Positions 1 through 5,204 of a stretch of DNA of 5,470 nucleotides are shown here, in pieces. Under the pieces are notes generated by a model. The model was given only the letters and a program-made list of their open reading frames with translations, did no database searches and was not told where the DNA came from. Where the stretch lies: positions 19,423 to 24,892 of the forward strand of contig PKXT01000075.1 in NCBI GenBank assembly GCA_003133505.1, in the 5' to 3' direction. Each line of letters opens with the position of its first letter. The first letter of the stretch is position 1. The DNA comes from Acidobacteriota bacterium (GTDB lineage Bacteria; Acidobacteriota; Terriglobia; Acidiferrales; UBA7541). Position numbers and translations under genes: made by a program.

Positions 1-168
1 CACCCCCGCCTCAGCATAGTCGGTAGCCGGCACATCCACGAACGACACATGGATGTTCTCAATCTTCGCGCGACCATCCTCCACCAAGGCTTCGGTGATG
101 CGTTGCGCGAGCTTCTTCTTCTCTTCAGGTGTGCGTCCGGCAACCCAGGTGATTTGGACGTGGGACAT
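1..168 (-). CDS. 4-oxalocrotonate tautomerase-family protein, 3' end beyond window, catalytic Pro replaced by Ser
   Basis: This is a small tautomerase-superfamily protein. The 56 visible residues begin MSHVQITWVAGRTPEEKKKL and continue through an amphipathic helix to IHVSFVDVPATDYAEAGV. That is the beta-alpha-beta unit of 4-oxalocrotonate tautomerase-like proteins, usually about 60-75 residues long, so only the tail is missing. The start at 168 is well fixed: GAGGAGG lies at 174-180 on the minus strand, five bases before the ATG. Active family members expose Pro at position 2 after Met removal and use its amine as a general base. Here the codon is TCC (Ser), one base from the Pro codon CCC. 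The fold assignment is firm from the pattern, but activity and substrate cannot be inferred. It is divergent from the zinc-ribbon gene and has its own promoter, so it is probably a separate unit. Confidence 0.85.
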   Translation of the reverse strand, partial: MSHVQITWVAGRTPEEKKKLAQRITEALVEDGRAKIENIHVSFVDVPATDYAEAGV

Positions 169-193
169 TCGTTCCTCCTCTTTTTGCGCCCAC

Positions 194-222
194 ATTGTAA
201 TGCCGTGAACCATCCGCGCCAA
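194..222 (-). promoter_or_regulatory. Probable sigma70 promoter of the tautomerase gene
   Basis: On the minus strand TTGGCG (222-217) and TACAAT (199-194) are separated by 17 bases, matching the -35 consensus at four of six positions and the -10 at five of six. Predicted transcription would start near 187, giving a leader of about 19 bases that carries the Shine-Dalgarno at 174-180. This is inferred from sequence only. Confidence 0.55.
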
Positions 223-262
223 GCGATTCCGGGTTACAGCGACAATTGGTTGGCACATGCGG

Positions 263-339
263 AGCCATTACATGCATTGATTCCATTTATGATCCGACCC
301 TCAAAACGCCGTATGTTAGAATGCAGCCATCCCATGCAT
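263..339. repeat. Near-identical direct repeat pair AGCCATnnCATGCAT
   Basis: AGCCATTACATGCAT at 263-277 and AGCCATCCCATGCAT at 325-339 differ only at the two central bases. Each ends in the palindrome ATGCAT. They are 62 bases apart, close to six helical turns, and flank the candidate promoter of the zinc-ribbon gene, with the second copy covering its start codon. They could be a paired operator or a chance repeat; there is no independent support. Confidence 0.35.
294..322 (+). promoter_or_regulatory. Candidate extended -10 promoter for the zinc-ribbon/RNase H pair
   Basis: TGTTAGAAT at 314-322 is an extended -10 (TG, one base, TAGAAT). A poor -35 match, CCGACC, lies at 294-299 with a 17-base spacer. 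Predicted transcription would begin near 329, leaving almost no leader before the ATG at 334. That fits the absence of a Shine-Dalgarno there and suggests near-leaderless translation. If the upstream ATG at 313 were the true start, this promoter could not serve the gene. Confidence 0.35.
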
Positions 340-1146
340 GCCTTGCTGAAAGACTTGATAGAGCTGCAGGAGCAGGACTCCCAACTCCTGATTCTGCGTG
401 CTCAACTGGCAGAATTTCCCCGCCGTTTTGCGGCGATGGATGAGCGGCTGGCATCGGCTCGGGGCAATGTTGAGCAGGCTAAAGCGGCCCAAATCGCCGC
501 GAACAAAGAGCGCCGTAAGTTCGAGCTTGATGCCGAGCTGTGCAAAGACCGAATTTCCAAATTTAAGGGCCAGTCTTCCGCGGTGAAAACTAACGAGGCT
601 TATCGCGCTCTGCAGCACGAAATTGAAATGGCCGAGCAGGGTCTGGCCATCTCCGAAGATCGGCTGCTTGCGGAAATGGTTGCGGCCGAGGAATACGACC
701 GCCAAATAACGACCGCGCAGTCTGCACTAGCGGTAACCGAGGCCGCCGTCCGCGTTGAGCGCGATGCCGCGGAACGTGACCGTGACGCGGAAGAGAAGGA
801 AACTGCCGAGCACGAAGCACAGCGCAAACTGTTTGCCAGTCGAATACCGGAAGACACAGTGGACCATTACACCCGTCTGGCGCGCCGGCATCACGGCGTA
901 GCGCTAGCGCGAGTGCGCGAGCGCGGTAATGAACAGTCCTGCGCCATGTGCGGCGTCCTTATCCTCCCCCACCTATTCGAGCAGCTTCGCCAGTCCGAAT
1001 CGGACGATCTTTTTCATTGCGAGACGTGTACGCGCGTTCTTTATTATGTTGAGACGCCTACGACGGACGCGGCGCCCTACACATCCACAGCGAGCGCCCC
1101 TGAAGAGAACCCCGCAACGGAGAGTCGCATTACGAGCCGGTCATGA
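334..1146 (+). CDS. Coiled-coil C4-type zinc-ribbon protein (CT398/FlgZ-like, zf-RING_7 family)
   Basis: The 270-residue product has two parts. Residues about 5-170 form a long charged helical region rich in Glu, Ala, Arg and Lys, with heptad-like spacing as expected of an antiparallel coiled-coil hairpin. A C4 zinc ribbon follows, with CAMC (Cys203, Cys206) and CETC (Cys229, Cys232). This architecture matches the family of Chlamydia CT398 and Helicobacter HP0958/FlgZ, cytosolic scaffold proteins known to contact sigma54, RNAs or secretion/flagellar components. The role in this organism is unknown. Residues after about 240 (Thr, Ala, Ser, Pro, Glu rich) look disordered. The start at 334 gives MHALLKDLIELQEQDS, typical of the family; an in-frame ATG at 313 adds seven residues and is the alternative. 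No Shine-Dalgarno precedes either. The open frame continues upstream to 49 but there runs antisense to the tautomerase gene. The RNase H gene follows within 40-55 bases, so the two are probably co-transcribed. Confidence 0.85.
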   Translation: MHALLKDLIELQEQDSQLLILRAQLAEFPRRFAAMDERLASARGNVEQAKAAQIAANKERRKFELDAELCKDRISKFKGQSSAVKTNEAYRALQHEIEMAEQGLAISEDRLLAEMVAAEEYDRQITTAQSALAVTEAAVRVERDAAERDRDAEEKETAEHEAQRKLFASRIPEDTVDHYTRLARRHHGVALARVRERGNEQSCAMCGVLILPHLFEQLRQSESDDLFHCETCTRVLYYVETPTTDAAPYTSTASAPEENPATESRITSRS

Positions 1147-1185
1147 GCGTGGGCGCTCGATTCGTTTTCAATCAGCCCATGACCC

Positions 1186-1977
1186 ATGCTCATATTCGCG
1201 ATGAAGGTTAAACCGCCGAAGTCAGGTCACCTCTTTAGCGACCACACGAAAAATCCACCGCCCTCTAACGTTTACCTGGCGGAAATAGACGGTGCATCAC
1301 GCGGAAATCCCGGCCCAGCTTCTTATGGCATAGTTTTGCGCTCGCCTGATGGAGGGGTGGAATGGGAACTGGGCAAGTGCATCGGCACGACTACCAACAA
1401 CGTCGCGGAATATTATGCCCTGCTGGCAGCTTTGCAAGGCGCCACCGCGCGCGGCGTGCGCGGTCTGCGGGTGCGAAGCGATTCTCTGCTAATGGTTCGC
1501 CAGATGCAGGGGCGCTATAAGGTGAAAAGTGCTGACCTGCGTCCTCTCCATGAACGAGCGACGAAAGCGGCTCGGGTGCTGCAATATTTCGCTATTGAGT
1601 ACGTCCCGCGCGAACAAAACCGCGCCGCCGACCGTTTGGCCAATTACGCTCTGGATAATAAAGAGCCCTCGAATGCGATGAATGACAGATCCGCAATCGG
1701 CCTTGGTACTGACGCAGCTGAACTCACGCGAGGGGAATCCACACTGCCGAAAGACGAAATGGAATTGTCATCAAGGTCTACTGCCGGCCCTCCAGTCAAA
1801 AAGCCCCGTGCGCCACGCGGTAAGCGGCTGCTCGCGCGTTATTTCAGCGGCGCGCTCCATCCCACTGAGCCGGTGGAATTGCGGGAAGGGGAAGAAGTGG
1901 AAATTACAATTCACTCCGGCAAGAAGCGAATTGCAGATCGTCCACCCACCAAGGCTGATCAGGATAACCCGGACTAA
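1186..1977 (+). CDS. RNase HI-family protein with C-terminal DUF104/AF2212-like domain
   Basis: The 263-residue product starts with about 28 unstructured residues, then an RNase H fold at about 29-157. All four acidic catalytic residues are visible: Asp35 in IDGASRGNPGP, Glu75 in NNVAEYYAL, Asp99 in VRSDSLLMVRQ and Asp149 in REQNRAADRLAN. It should therefore bind two metals and cleave RNA in RNA:DNA hybrids in the cytosol, like other YpdQ/RnhA-type proteins. Residues about 158-212 are a Ser/Thr/Glu then Lys/Arg/Pro-rich linker. Residues about 213-242 (LLARYFSGALHPTEPVEL, then REGEEVEITI) resemble the short beta-strand domain of AF2212-like (DUF104) antitoxins; this part is inference. The start is uncertain: ATG at 1186 or at 1201 (five residues shorter), neither with a clear Shine-Dalgarno. 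The gene follows the zinc-ribbon gene closely, an adjacency I also recall from actinobacteria, and ends eight bases from the convergent mqnC stop. Confidence 0.88.
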   Translation: MLIFAMKVKPPKSGHLFSDHTKNPPPSNVYLAEIDGASRGNPGPASYGIVLRSPDGGVEWELGKCIGTTTNNVAEYYALLAALQGATARGVRGLRVRSDSLLMVRQMQGRYKVKSADLRPLHERATKAARVLQYFAIEYVPREQNRAADRLANYALDNKEPSNAMNDRSAIGLGTDAAELTRGESTLPKDEMELSSRSTAGPPVKKPRAPRGKRLLARYFSGALHPTEPVELREGEEVEITIHSGKKRIADRPPTKADQDNPD

Positions 1978-1993
1978 AGCTCGGGTCAGTTTT
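1967..1993. terminator. Weak candidate hairpin between convergent genes
   Basis: ACCCG at 1967-1971 pairs with CGGGT at 1982-1986, and an imperfect inner extension closes on a two-base loop. On the plus strand TTTT lies at 1990-1993 shortly after the stem. The hairpin covers both stop codons of the convergent genes. The stem is short and the T tract is short and offset, so this is a tentative, possibly bidirectional terminator. Confidence 0.25.
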
Positions 1994-3023
1994 GCAGAAA
2001 ATAAGCGCGGTAGAGGGTGTCGCGCTGCACGGGCATGTAGCCCGCGTCGGAAATAATTCGACGCAGTTCCGTTTCGTTGGTGCGGTTGCGCACGCCAGCG
2101 GCATAGACCACGTTCTCTTCGATCAGGATGCTGCCCACGTCGTCTGCGCCAAATTGCAAGCCCACCTGACAGACTTTAATTCCGGGCGTAAGCCAGCTTG
2201 ACTGGACGTGGTCAATGTTATCGAGGTACATCCGGCTGATGGCCAGCGTCTTCAAATAATCCACCGCCGTGGTTTCCTGCACTTTCTTTCCCAGCGGCGT
2301 ATTGTCAGGCGCAAAAATCCACGGAATGAACGCCGTAAATCCACCGGTGTCTTCCTGAATGCGGCGCACTCGCTCAAAATGGCTGACCCGGTGGCGAAAT
2401 TCCTCGCCACAGCCAAACATCATCGTGGCCGTCGTTCGCAGTCCCAGCGAGTGGGCGGTGCGGTGCACCTGTTCCCATTCGTCCGAAGTACATTTCAGCC
2501 TTGAGATGCGAAACCGGACTTCGTCGTCTAGAATTTCCGCGCCGCCTCCGGGAATGGAGTCGAGTCCTGCATCGCGCAGACGGGCGATCGTGTCGCGCAG
2601 CGAAAGTCCTGAAACATCGGCGATACAGGTAATTTCCGGCGCGGAAAAGCAGTGCAGATGCATTTGCGGAAAGCGCTGCTTGATGGAGCGCAGCAGATTT
2701 TCGTAGTAGTCAATGAGCAAGTCAGGATGAAGGCCGCCCTGCATCAGGATTCCCGTGCCCCCTATCGCGATGGTCTCTTCAATTTTCTGGTGAATTTCCT
2801 CGTTCGTGAGAACGTAACCATCTTTCGCGCCCACCGGCCTGTAGAAAGCGCAGAACGAGCAATACTCAGTGCAAAAGTTGGTGTAATTGATATTGCGGTC
2901 GATCTGGTAGGTGACGATCCGTGGATCTGTTTTGCGTTGGCGAACCTGATTGGCCGCCGCGCCAATACCCAGCAAGTCGTCAGACACGAAAAGCTCGAGT
3001 GTTTCCTGATTGCTAATTCCCAT
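1986..3023 (-). CDS. mqnC: Cyclic dehypoxanthine futalosine synthase (radical SAM)
   Basis: This enzyme converts dehypoxanthine futalosine to its cyclic form in the futalosine route to menaquinone, using a [4Fe-4S] cluster and S-adenosylmethionine. The radical SAM cysteines are Cys51, Cys55 and Cys58 (CTEYCSFC), preceded by VTYQIDRNINYTNF, which is characteristic of MqnC. GGTGILMQGGLHPDL (88-102), FSAPEI (126-131), DSIPGGGAEIL (155-165) and GGFTAFIPW (227-235) are also typical. The length of 345 residues suits the family. I chose the ATG at 3023, 13 bases after the mqnA stop, where AGGA overlaps that stop codon as a weak ribosome site 11 bases upstream. The ATG at 3071 would add 16 residues (SLQSSARTKTE-type sequence) and overlap mqnA by 35 bases. 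It is downstream of mqnA on the same strand, almost certainly in one operon. CofH and MqnE are related radical SAM enzymes, but the motifs favour MqnC. Confidence 0.94.
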   Translation of the reverse strand: MGISNQETLELFVSDDLLGIGAAANQVRQRKTDPRIVTYQIDRNINYTNFCTEYCSFCAFYRPVGAKDGYVLTNEEIHQKIEETIAIGGTGILMQGGLHPDLLIDYYENLLRSIKQRFPQMHLHCFSAPEITCIADVSGLSLRDTIARLRDAGLDSIPGGGAEILDDEVRFRISRLKCTSDEWEQVHRTAHSLGLRTTATMMFGCGEEFRHRVSHFERVRRIQEDTGGFTAFIPWIFAPDNTPLGKKVQETTAVDYLKTLAISRMYLDNIDHVQSSWLTPGIKVCQVGLQFGADDVGSILIEENVVYAAGVRNRTNETELRRIISDAGYMPVQRDTLYRAYFLQN

Positions 3024-3036
3024 TTCTGTTTTTGTC

Positions 3037-3939
3037 CTAGCCGAGGATTGCAGGGAATGCGGCAGCGGCAAATACCAGCGGACGCGCCGACGGGATTAAA
3101 CCCGCGGCGGCGCATTCGCGATAATAATGCTCCAAGCCAGCCAGATTTCTTGCATCCAGCGCATAATCAAGATTCTCGCGCAGATATTGTTCGAGTGCGG
3201 CCACCGGCAAATCAAGCTTCAGTGATGCGGCCTCCGCTATTTCAGCGAAGCGAGCCATTCCATATTGGCACGAGGATTGAAAATCCGCGACCACCGGTGG
3301 GGTTAACGCTTCGCGTCGGCCCGCAAAGAGCGCCAGGACGCACGGCAGGCCGGTCATCTGCCGCCATTCATGCGCGACGTCATAGACATATAACGAGTCA
3401 TACCCCGGCACGGGCATATCCTCAGGATCGCCCTGGCAGCATTGCTCCCCTGTGGGGACCCGCACCGCCAGCGCGTCCATCCTCACGGCGATGCGCAGAG
3501 CGGGATCGCCGATTACCAGCGCGGCATCGGCACTGGCGAGCATGACGGCAGGATCGGGGTCCGCCTCGACAAATTCCGGCTCAATTTGCCAGCGCCCCTT
3601 GCAGAGCAGACGCACTAAACCAGCCGAACTTCGGGAACTCGTGTCCAGCGCCATGCGCTTGGCTCTCTGAATCGGTTTCTTGGAAACCACTAAAATGCTG
3701 CGAACTTCCTGTTTTGCCGCTATCGCCACGCCGGGAACTACCATCAGGTTATCTATGCGCTGATATTCAATCGCGGGAATGATGGCCGCATCCACGTCAG
3801 CCCGGCGAAGCATTTCCGCGCACTGGGACGGCGCGGCAAACGATAAATCATAAGAGCCCGTCAGCGGACCTTCCGTCAGCCCCCACGCCAGGGGCGCGGC
3901 ATTCAGGAAGTCAACAATGGCTATGCGTAGTTTTGGCAA
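3037..3939 (-). CDS. mqnA: Chorismate dehydratase, menaquinone biosynthesis
   Basis: MqnA removes water from chorismate to give 3-enolpyruvyl-benzoate, the first committed step of futalosine menaquinone synthesis, in the cytosol. The 300-residue product has the periplasmic-binding-protein-like fold of this family. Diagnostic stretches are RIAIVDFLNAAPLAWGL (5-21), containing the conserved Asn13, AAIIPAIEYQRI (51-62), VPGVAIAAKQEVRSILVVS (68-86), ALDTSSRSSAGLVRLL (97-112) and DAALVIGDPAL (138-148). The best start is TTG at 3939-3937, since no ATG or GTG lies in frame between the upstream stop at about 3984 and the conserved N-terminus. No Shine-Dalgarno is evident, so initiation may be weak. 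It precedes mqnC by 13 bases, forming an mqnA-mqnC operon. The remaining pathway genes (mqnB, mqnD, mqnE) are not in the window. It is divergent from dprA. Confidence 0.93.
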   Translation of the reverse strand: MPKLRIAIVDFLNAAPLAWGLTEGPLTGSYDLSFAAPSQCAEMLRRADVDAAIIPAIEYQRIDNLMVVPGVAIAAKQEVRSILVVSKKPIQRAKRMALDTSSRSSAGLVRLLCKGRWQIEPEFVEADPDPAVMLASADAALVIGDPALRIAVRMDALAVRVPTGEQCCQGDPEDMPVPGYDSLYVYDVAHEWRQMTGLPCVLALFAGRREALTPPVVADFQSSCQYGMARFAEIAEAASLKLDLPVAALEQYLRENLDYALDARNLAGLEHYYRECAAAGLIPSARPLVFAAAAFPAILG

Positions 3940-3966
3940 AATGGCCGCACGTGAGGACGAGTTTTC

Positions 3967-3975
3967 AATATAACA
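3967..3975 (-). promoter_or_regulatory. Candidate extended -10 promoter for mqnA-mqnC
   Basis: On the minus strand TGTTATATT (3975-3967) is an extended -10 element: TG, one base, TATATT. No good -35 is seen at the usual distance, which is acceptable for an extended -10 promoter. Transcription would start near 3960, leaving about 20 bases before the TTG start of mqnA. Inferred from sequence only. Confidence 0.4.
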
Positions 3976-4031
3976 CAGGCATTATTAAGGCATCGCCGTG
4001 GCTACTATTGCGGCACCGTTGCGCTACAGGC

Positions 4032-4061
4032 TTGACAAGGGAGCCGCAGGCTGCGTACGCT
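4032..4061 (+). promoter_or_regulatory. Candidate sigma70 promoter of dprA
   Basis: A perfect -35, TTGACA (4032-4037), is followed after 18 bases by TACGCT (4056-4061), which keeps the first, second and last -10 bases. Predicted transcription would start near 4068, about ten bases before the ATG at 4078, and no Shine-Dalgarno is present. The spacer holds the 11-base palindrome CGCAGGCTGCG (4045-4055), a possible operator. The rest of 3940-4077 shows only the divergent mqnA promoter. Confidence 0.45.
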
Positions 4062-4133
4062 CAGCGCGACTCCTTCCATGGCCCCCGAGGAATCCTATCT
4101 GGGCTGGCTTGCGCTCGGCATCACCCCAGACTT

Positions 4134-4135
4134 GG
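4134..4135 (+). other. dprA frame break 1: apparent loss of one G
   Basis: Restoring a third G here (TTGGGCGCG for TTGGCGCG) joins LALGITPDL to GARHASKLLQAFGSPEAI, the usual N-terminal helix-hairpin-like region of DprA. Without it, frame 1 reads ARATLLNYCKRSALPKL, which does not resemble the family. Confidence 0.7.
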
Positions 4136-4213
4136 CGCGCGCCACGCTTCTAAATTATTGCAAGCGTTCGGCTCTCCCGAAGCTATTTTCCGCGCGCCAC
4201 TTACGGAATTGGA

Positions 4214-4216
4214 GGG
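4214..4216 (+). other. dprA frame break 2: apparent gain of one G
   Basis: Reducing GGG to GG gives GAG GCT CAA GGT ATT CCG, reading ELEAQGIPAAVAQ. This links the frame 3 segment PLTELE to the frame 1 segment QGIPAAVAQ and restores the phase lost at 4134. Confidence 0.65.
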
Positions 4217-4526
4217 CTCAAGGTATTCCGGCGGCTGTAGCGCAGGTTACATTCTGGCCAGTCCATGAGTGCCGCTCTAAGGAATTGGCAGCGGTACAAA
4301 AGGCCGGCGTCCGCCTGATGACCTGGGAGGAGCCTCTCTATCCGGCGCGCTTGCGGAAAATTTACGATGCCCCGCCGCTCTTATATGTTCGTGGGAATGC
4401 GGAACTTCTAGACCGCTACAGCATTGGAATCGTGGGCACGCGACGCCCAAGCTCCTACGGGAATCAAATGACTGAACGGCTGGGGCGAGATCTGGCCCAG
4501 CGTGGCCTGGTAGTCGCGAGCGGCTT

Positions 4527-4530
4527 GGGG
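4527..4530 (+). other. dprA frame break 3: apparent gain of two Gs
   Basis: Removing two of four Gs gives GGC TTG GCG CGT GGA ATT GAC, reading SGLARGID, the conserved DprA Rossmann-fold motif exactly. As written the frame reads SGLGRVELTLAPMKARS and stops at 4740. This is the break that destroys the protein. Confidence 0.8.
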
Positions 4531-5204
4531 CGCGTGGAATTGACGCTGGCGCCCATGAAGGCGCGCTCGGCGTTTCCACTGGATCGACTATTGGGGTTCT
4601 GGGTTGTGGGGTTGACGTGGTTTATCCCAAGGAGAATCGCAAGCTTTTCATACGCCTGGAAGAGCGCGGCGAAATCATCAGTGAATTTCCCATGGGCGCG
4701 TTTCCGGCGCCGCAGAATTTCCCGGTGCGTAACCGGATAATTGCCGGAATGACACTTGGGGTTGTTGTAGTGGAAGGCGCGCAGTATTCTGGGTCTCTAA
4801 TCATGGCGCGGCTGGCCATGGAGTTCGGCCGCGAGGTGTATGGCGTTCCGGGGAACACCACGCAACCCGGCAGCTTTGGCCCGAATCATCTGATTAAGCA
4901 GGGTGCCAAGCCCGTCACCGGCTGGGAGGACGTGGTGGAAGAGCTGCCGACCCAAGTGCGCGCGGAATTGACGGCCATTGAATCCGCCAGCGCGGAAGAG
5001 CGTCTAACGCTGCTGGAAGGCTCGCTGGGGCCAGCGGAACGCACGCTATACCGGTTGCTGACGTCGGAAGTGCTGGCCGTCCTCTTTGAATTGGAAATGA
5101 AAGACGCGATTCGCCAAATGCCCGGCAAACGGTTCGTCAGGGCGCTCATCTAAGATTGCCGCGTCAACGAGCGCTCACCGGAAAGGGAATAGCCAGAAGG
5201 AAAC

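Larger units (their letters stand above)
4078..5153 (+). pseudogene. dprA: DNA-processing protein DprA, frameshifted and internally deleted
   Basis: DprA binds single-stranded DNA and loads RecA in natural transformation. The gene is recognisable throughout but spread over two or more frames. Frame 1 from ATG 4078 gives MAPEESYLGWLALGITPDL. Frame 3 then carries LGARHASKLLQAFGSPEAIF (from about 4132). Frame 1 resumes at about 4217 with GIPAAVAQ and runs through EPLYPARLRKIYDAPPLLYV, GIVGTRRPSSYG and LVVASGL. After the G tract at 4527-4530, frame 3 continues with GIDAGAHEGAL, VLGCGVDVVYPKENR, NFPVRNRIIAG, YSGSLIMARLAMEFG and VYGVPGN. Near 5061-5070 the winged-helix domain jumps from RTLYRLLTSE straight to VLAVLFELEMK, about 18-20 residues short. 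The span of 1076 bases fits net indels of -1, +1 and +2. As read, the product from 4078 ends at 4740 as a 220-residue hybrid lacking the RNRIIAG region. topA follows, a common order. Sequencing error is the alternative to true decay. Confidence 0.85.

Noticed and set aside
49..333. Upstream extension of the zinc-ribbon open frame
   Set aside because: This part lies antisense to the tautomerase coding sequence and across its promoter; the family N-terminus begins at 334 (or at most 313).
316..857. Minus-strand open frames opposite the zinc-ribbon gene
   Set aside because: They are low-complexity Ser/Ala/Arg-rich shadows of the coiled-coil coding strand with no homology-like motifs.
2652..3545. 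Long plus-strand open frame of 297 codons across the mqnA/mqnC junction
   Set aside because: It is antisense to two clearly conserved genes, has an Arg/Pro/Ala-rich translation with no recognisable motif, and is explained by GC-rich codon bias on the opposite strand.
3940..3950. GTG at 3950 as the mqnA start
   Set aside because: It is not in frame with the conserved mqnA N-terminus; the TTG at 3939 is the only usual start codon in frame.
4521..4545. Programmed frameshifting or phase variation in dprA
   Set aside because: The G runs are only two to four bases long, there is no clear slippery heptamer with a stimulatory structure, and several separate shifts plus a domain deletion point to decay or error.
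4617..5153. An independent 178-residue gene starting at ATG 4617
   Set aside because: Its sequence is simply the C-terminal half of DprA (VVYPKENR onward), and the frame stays DprA-like upstream of that ATG to the G tract at 4527; there is no Shine-Dalgarno.
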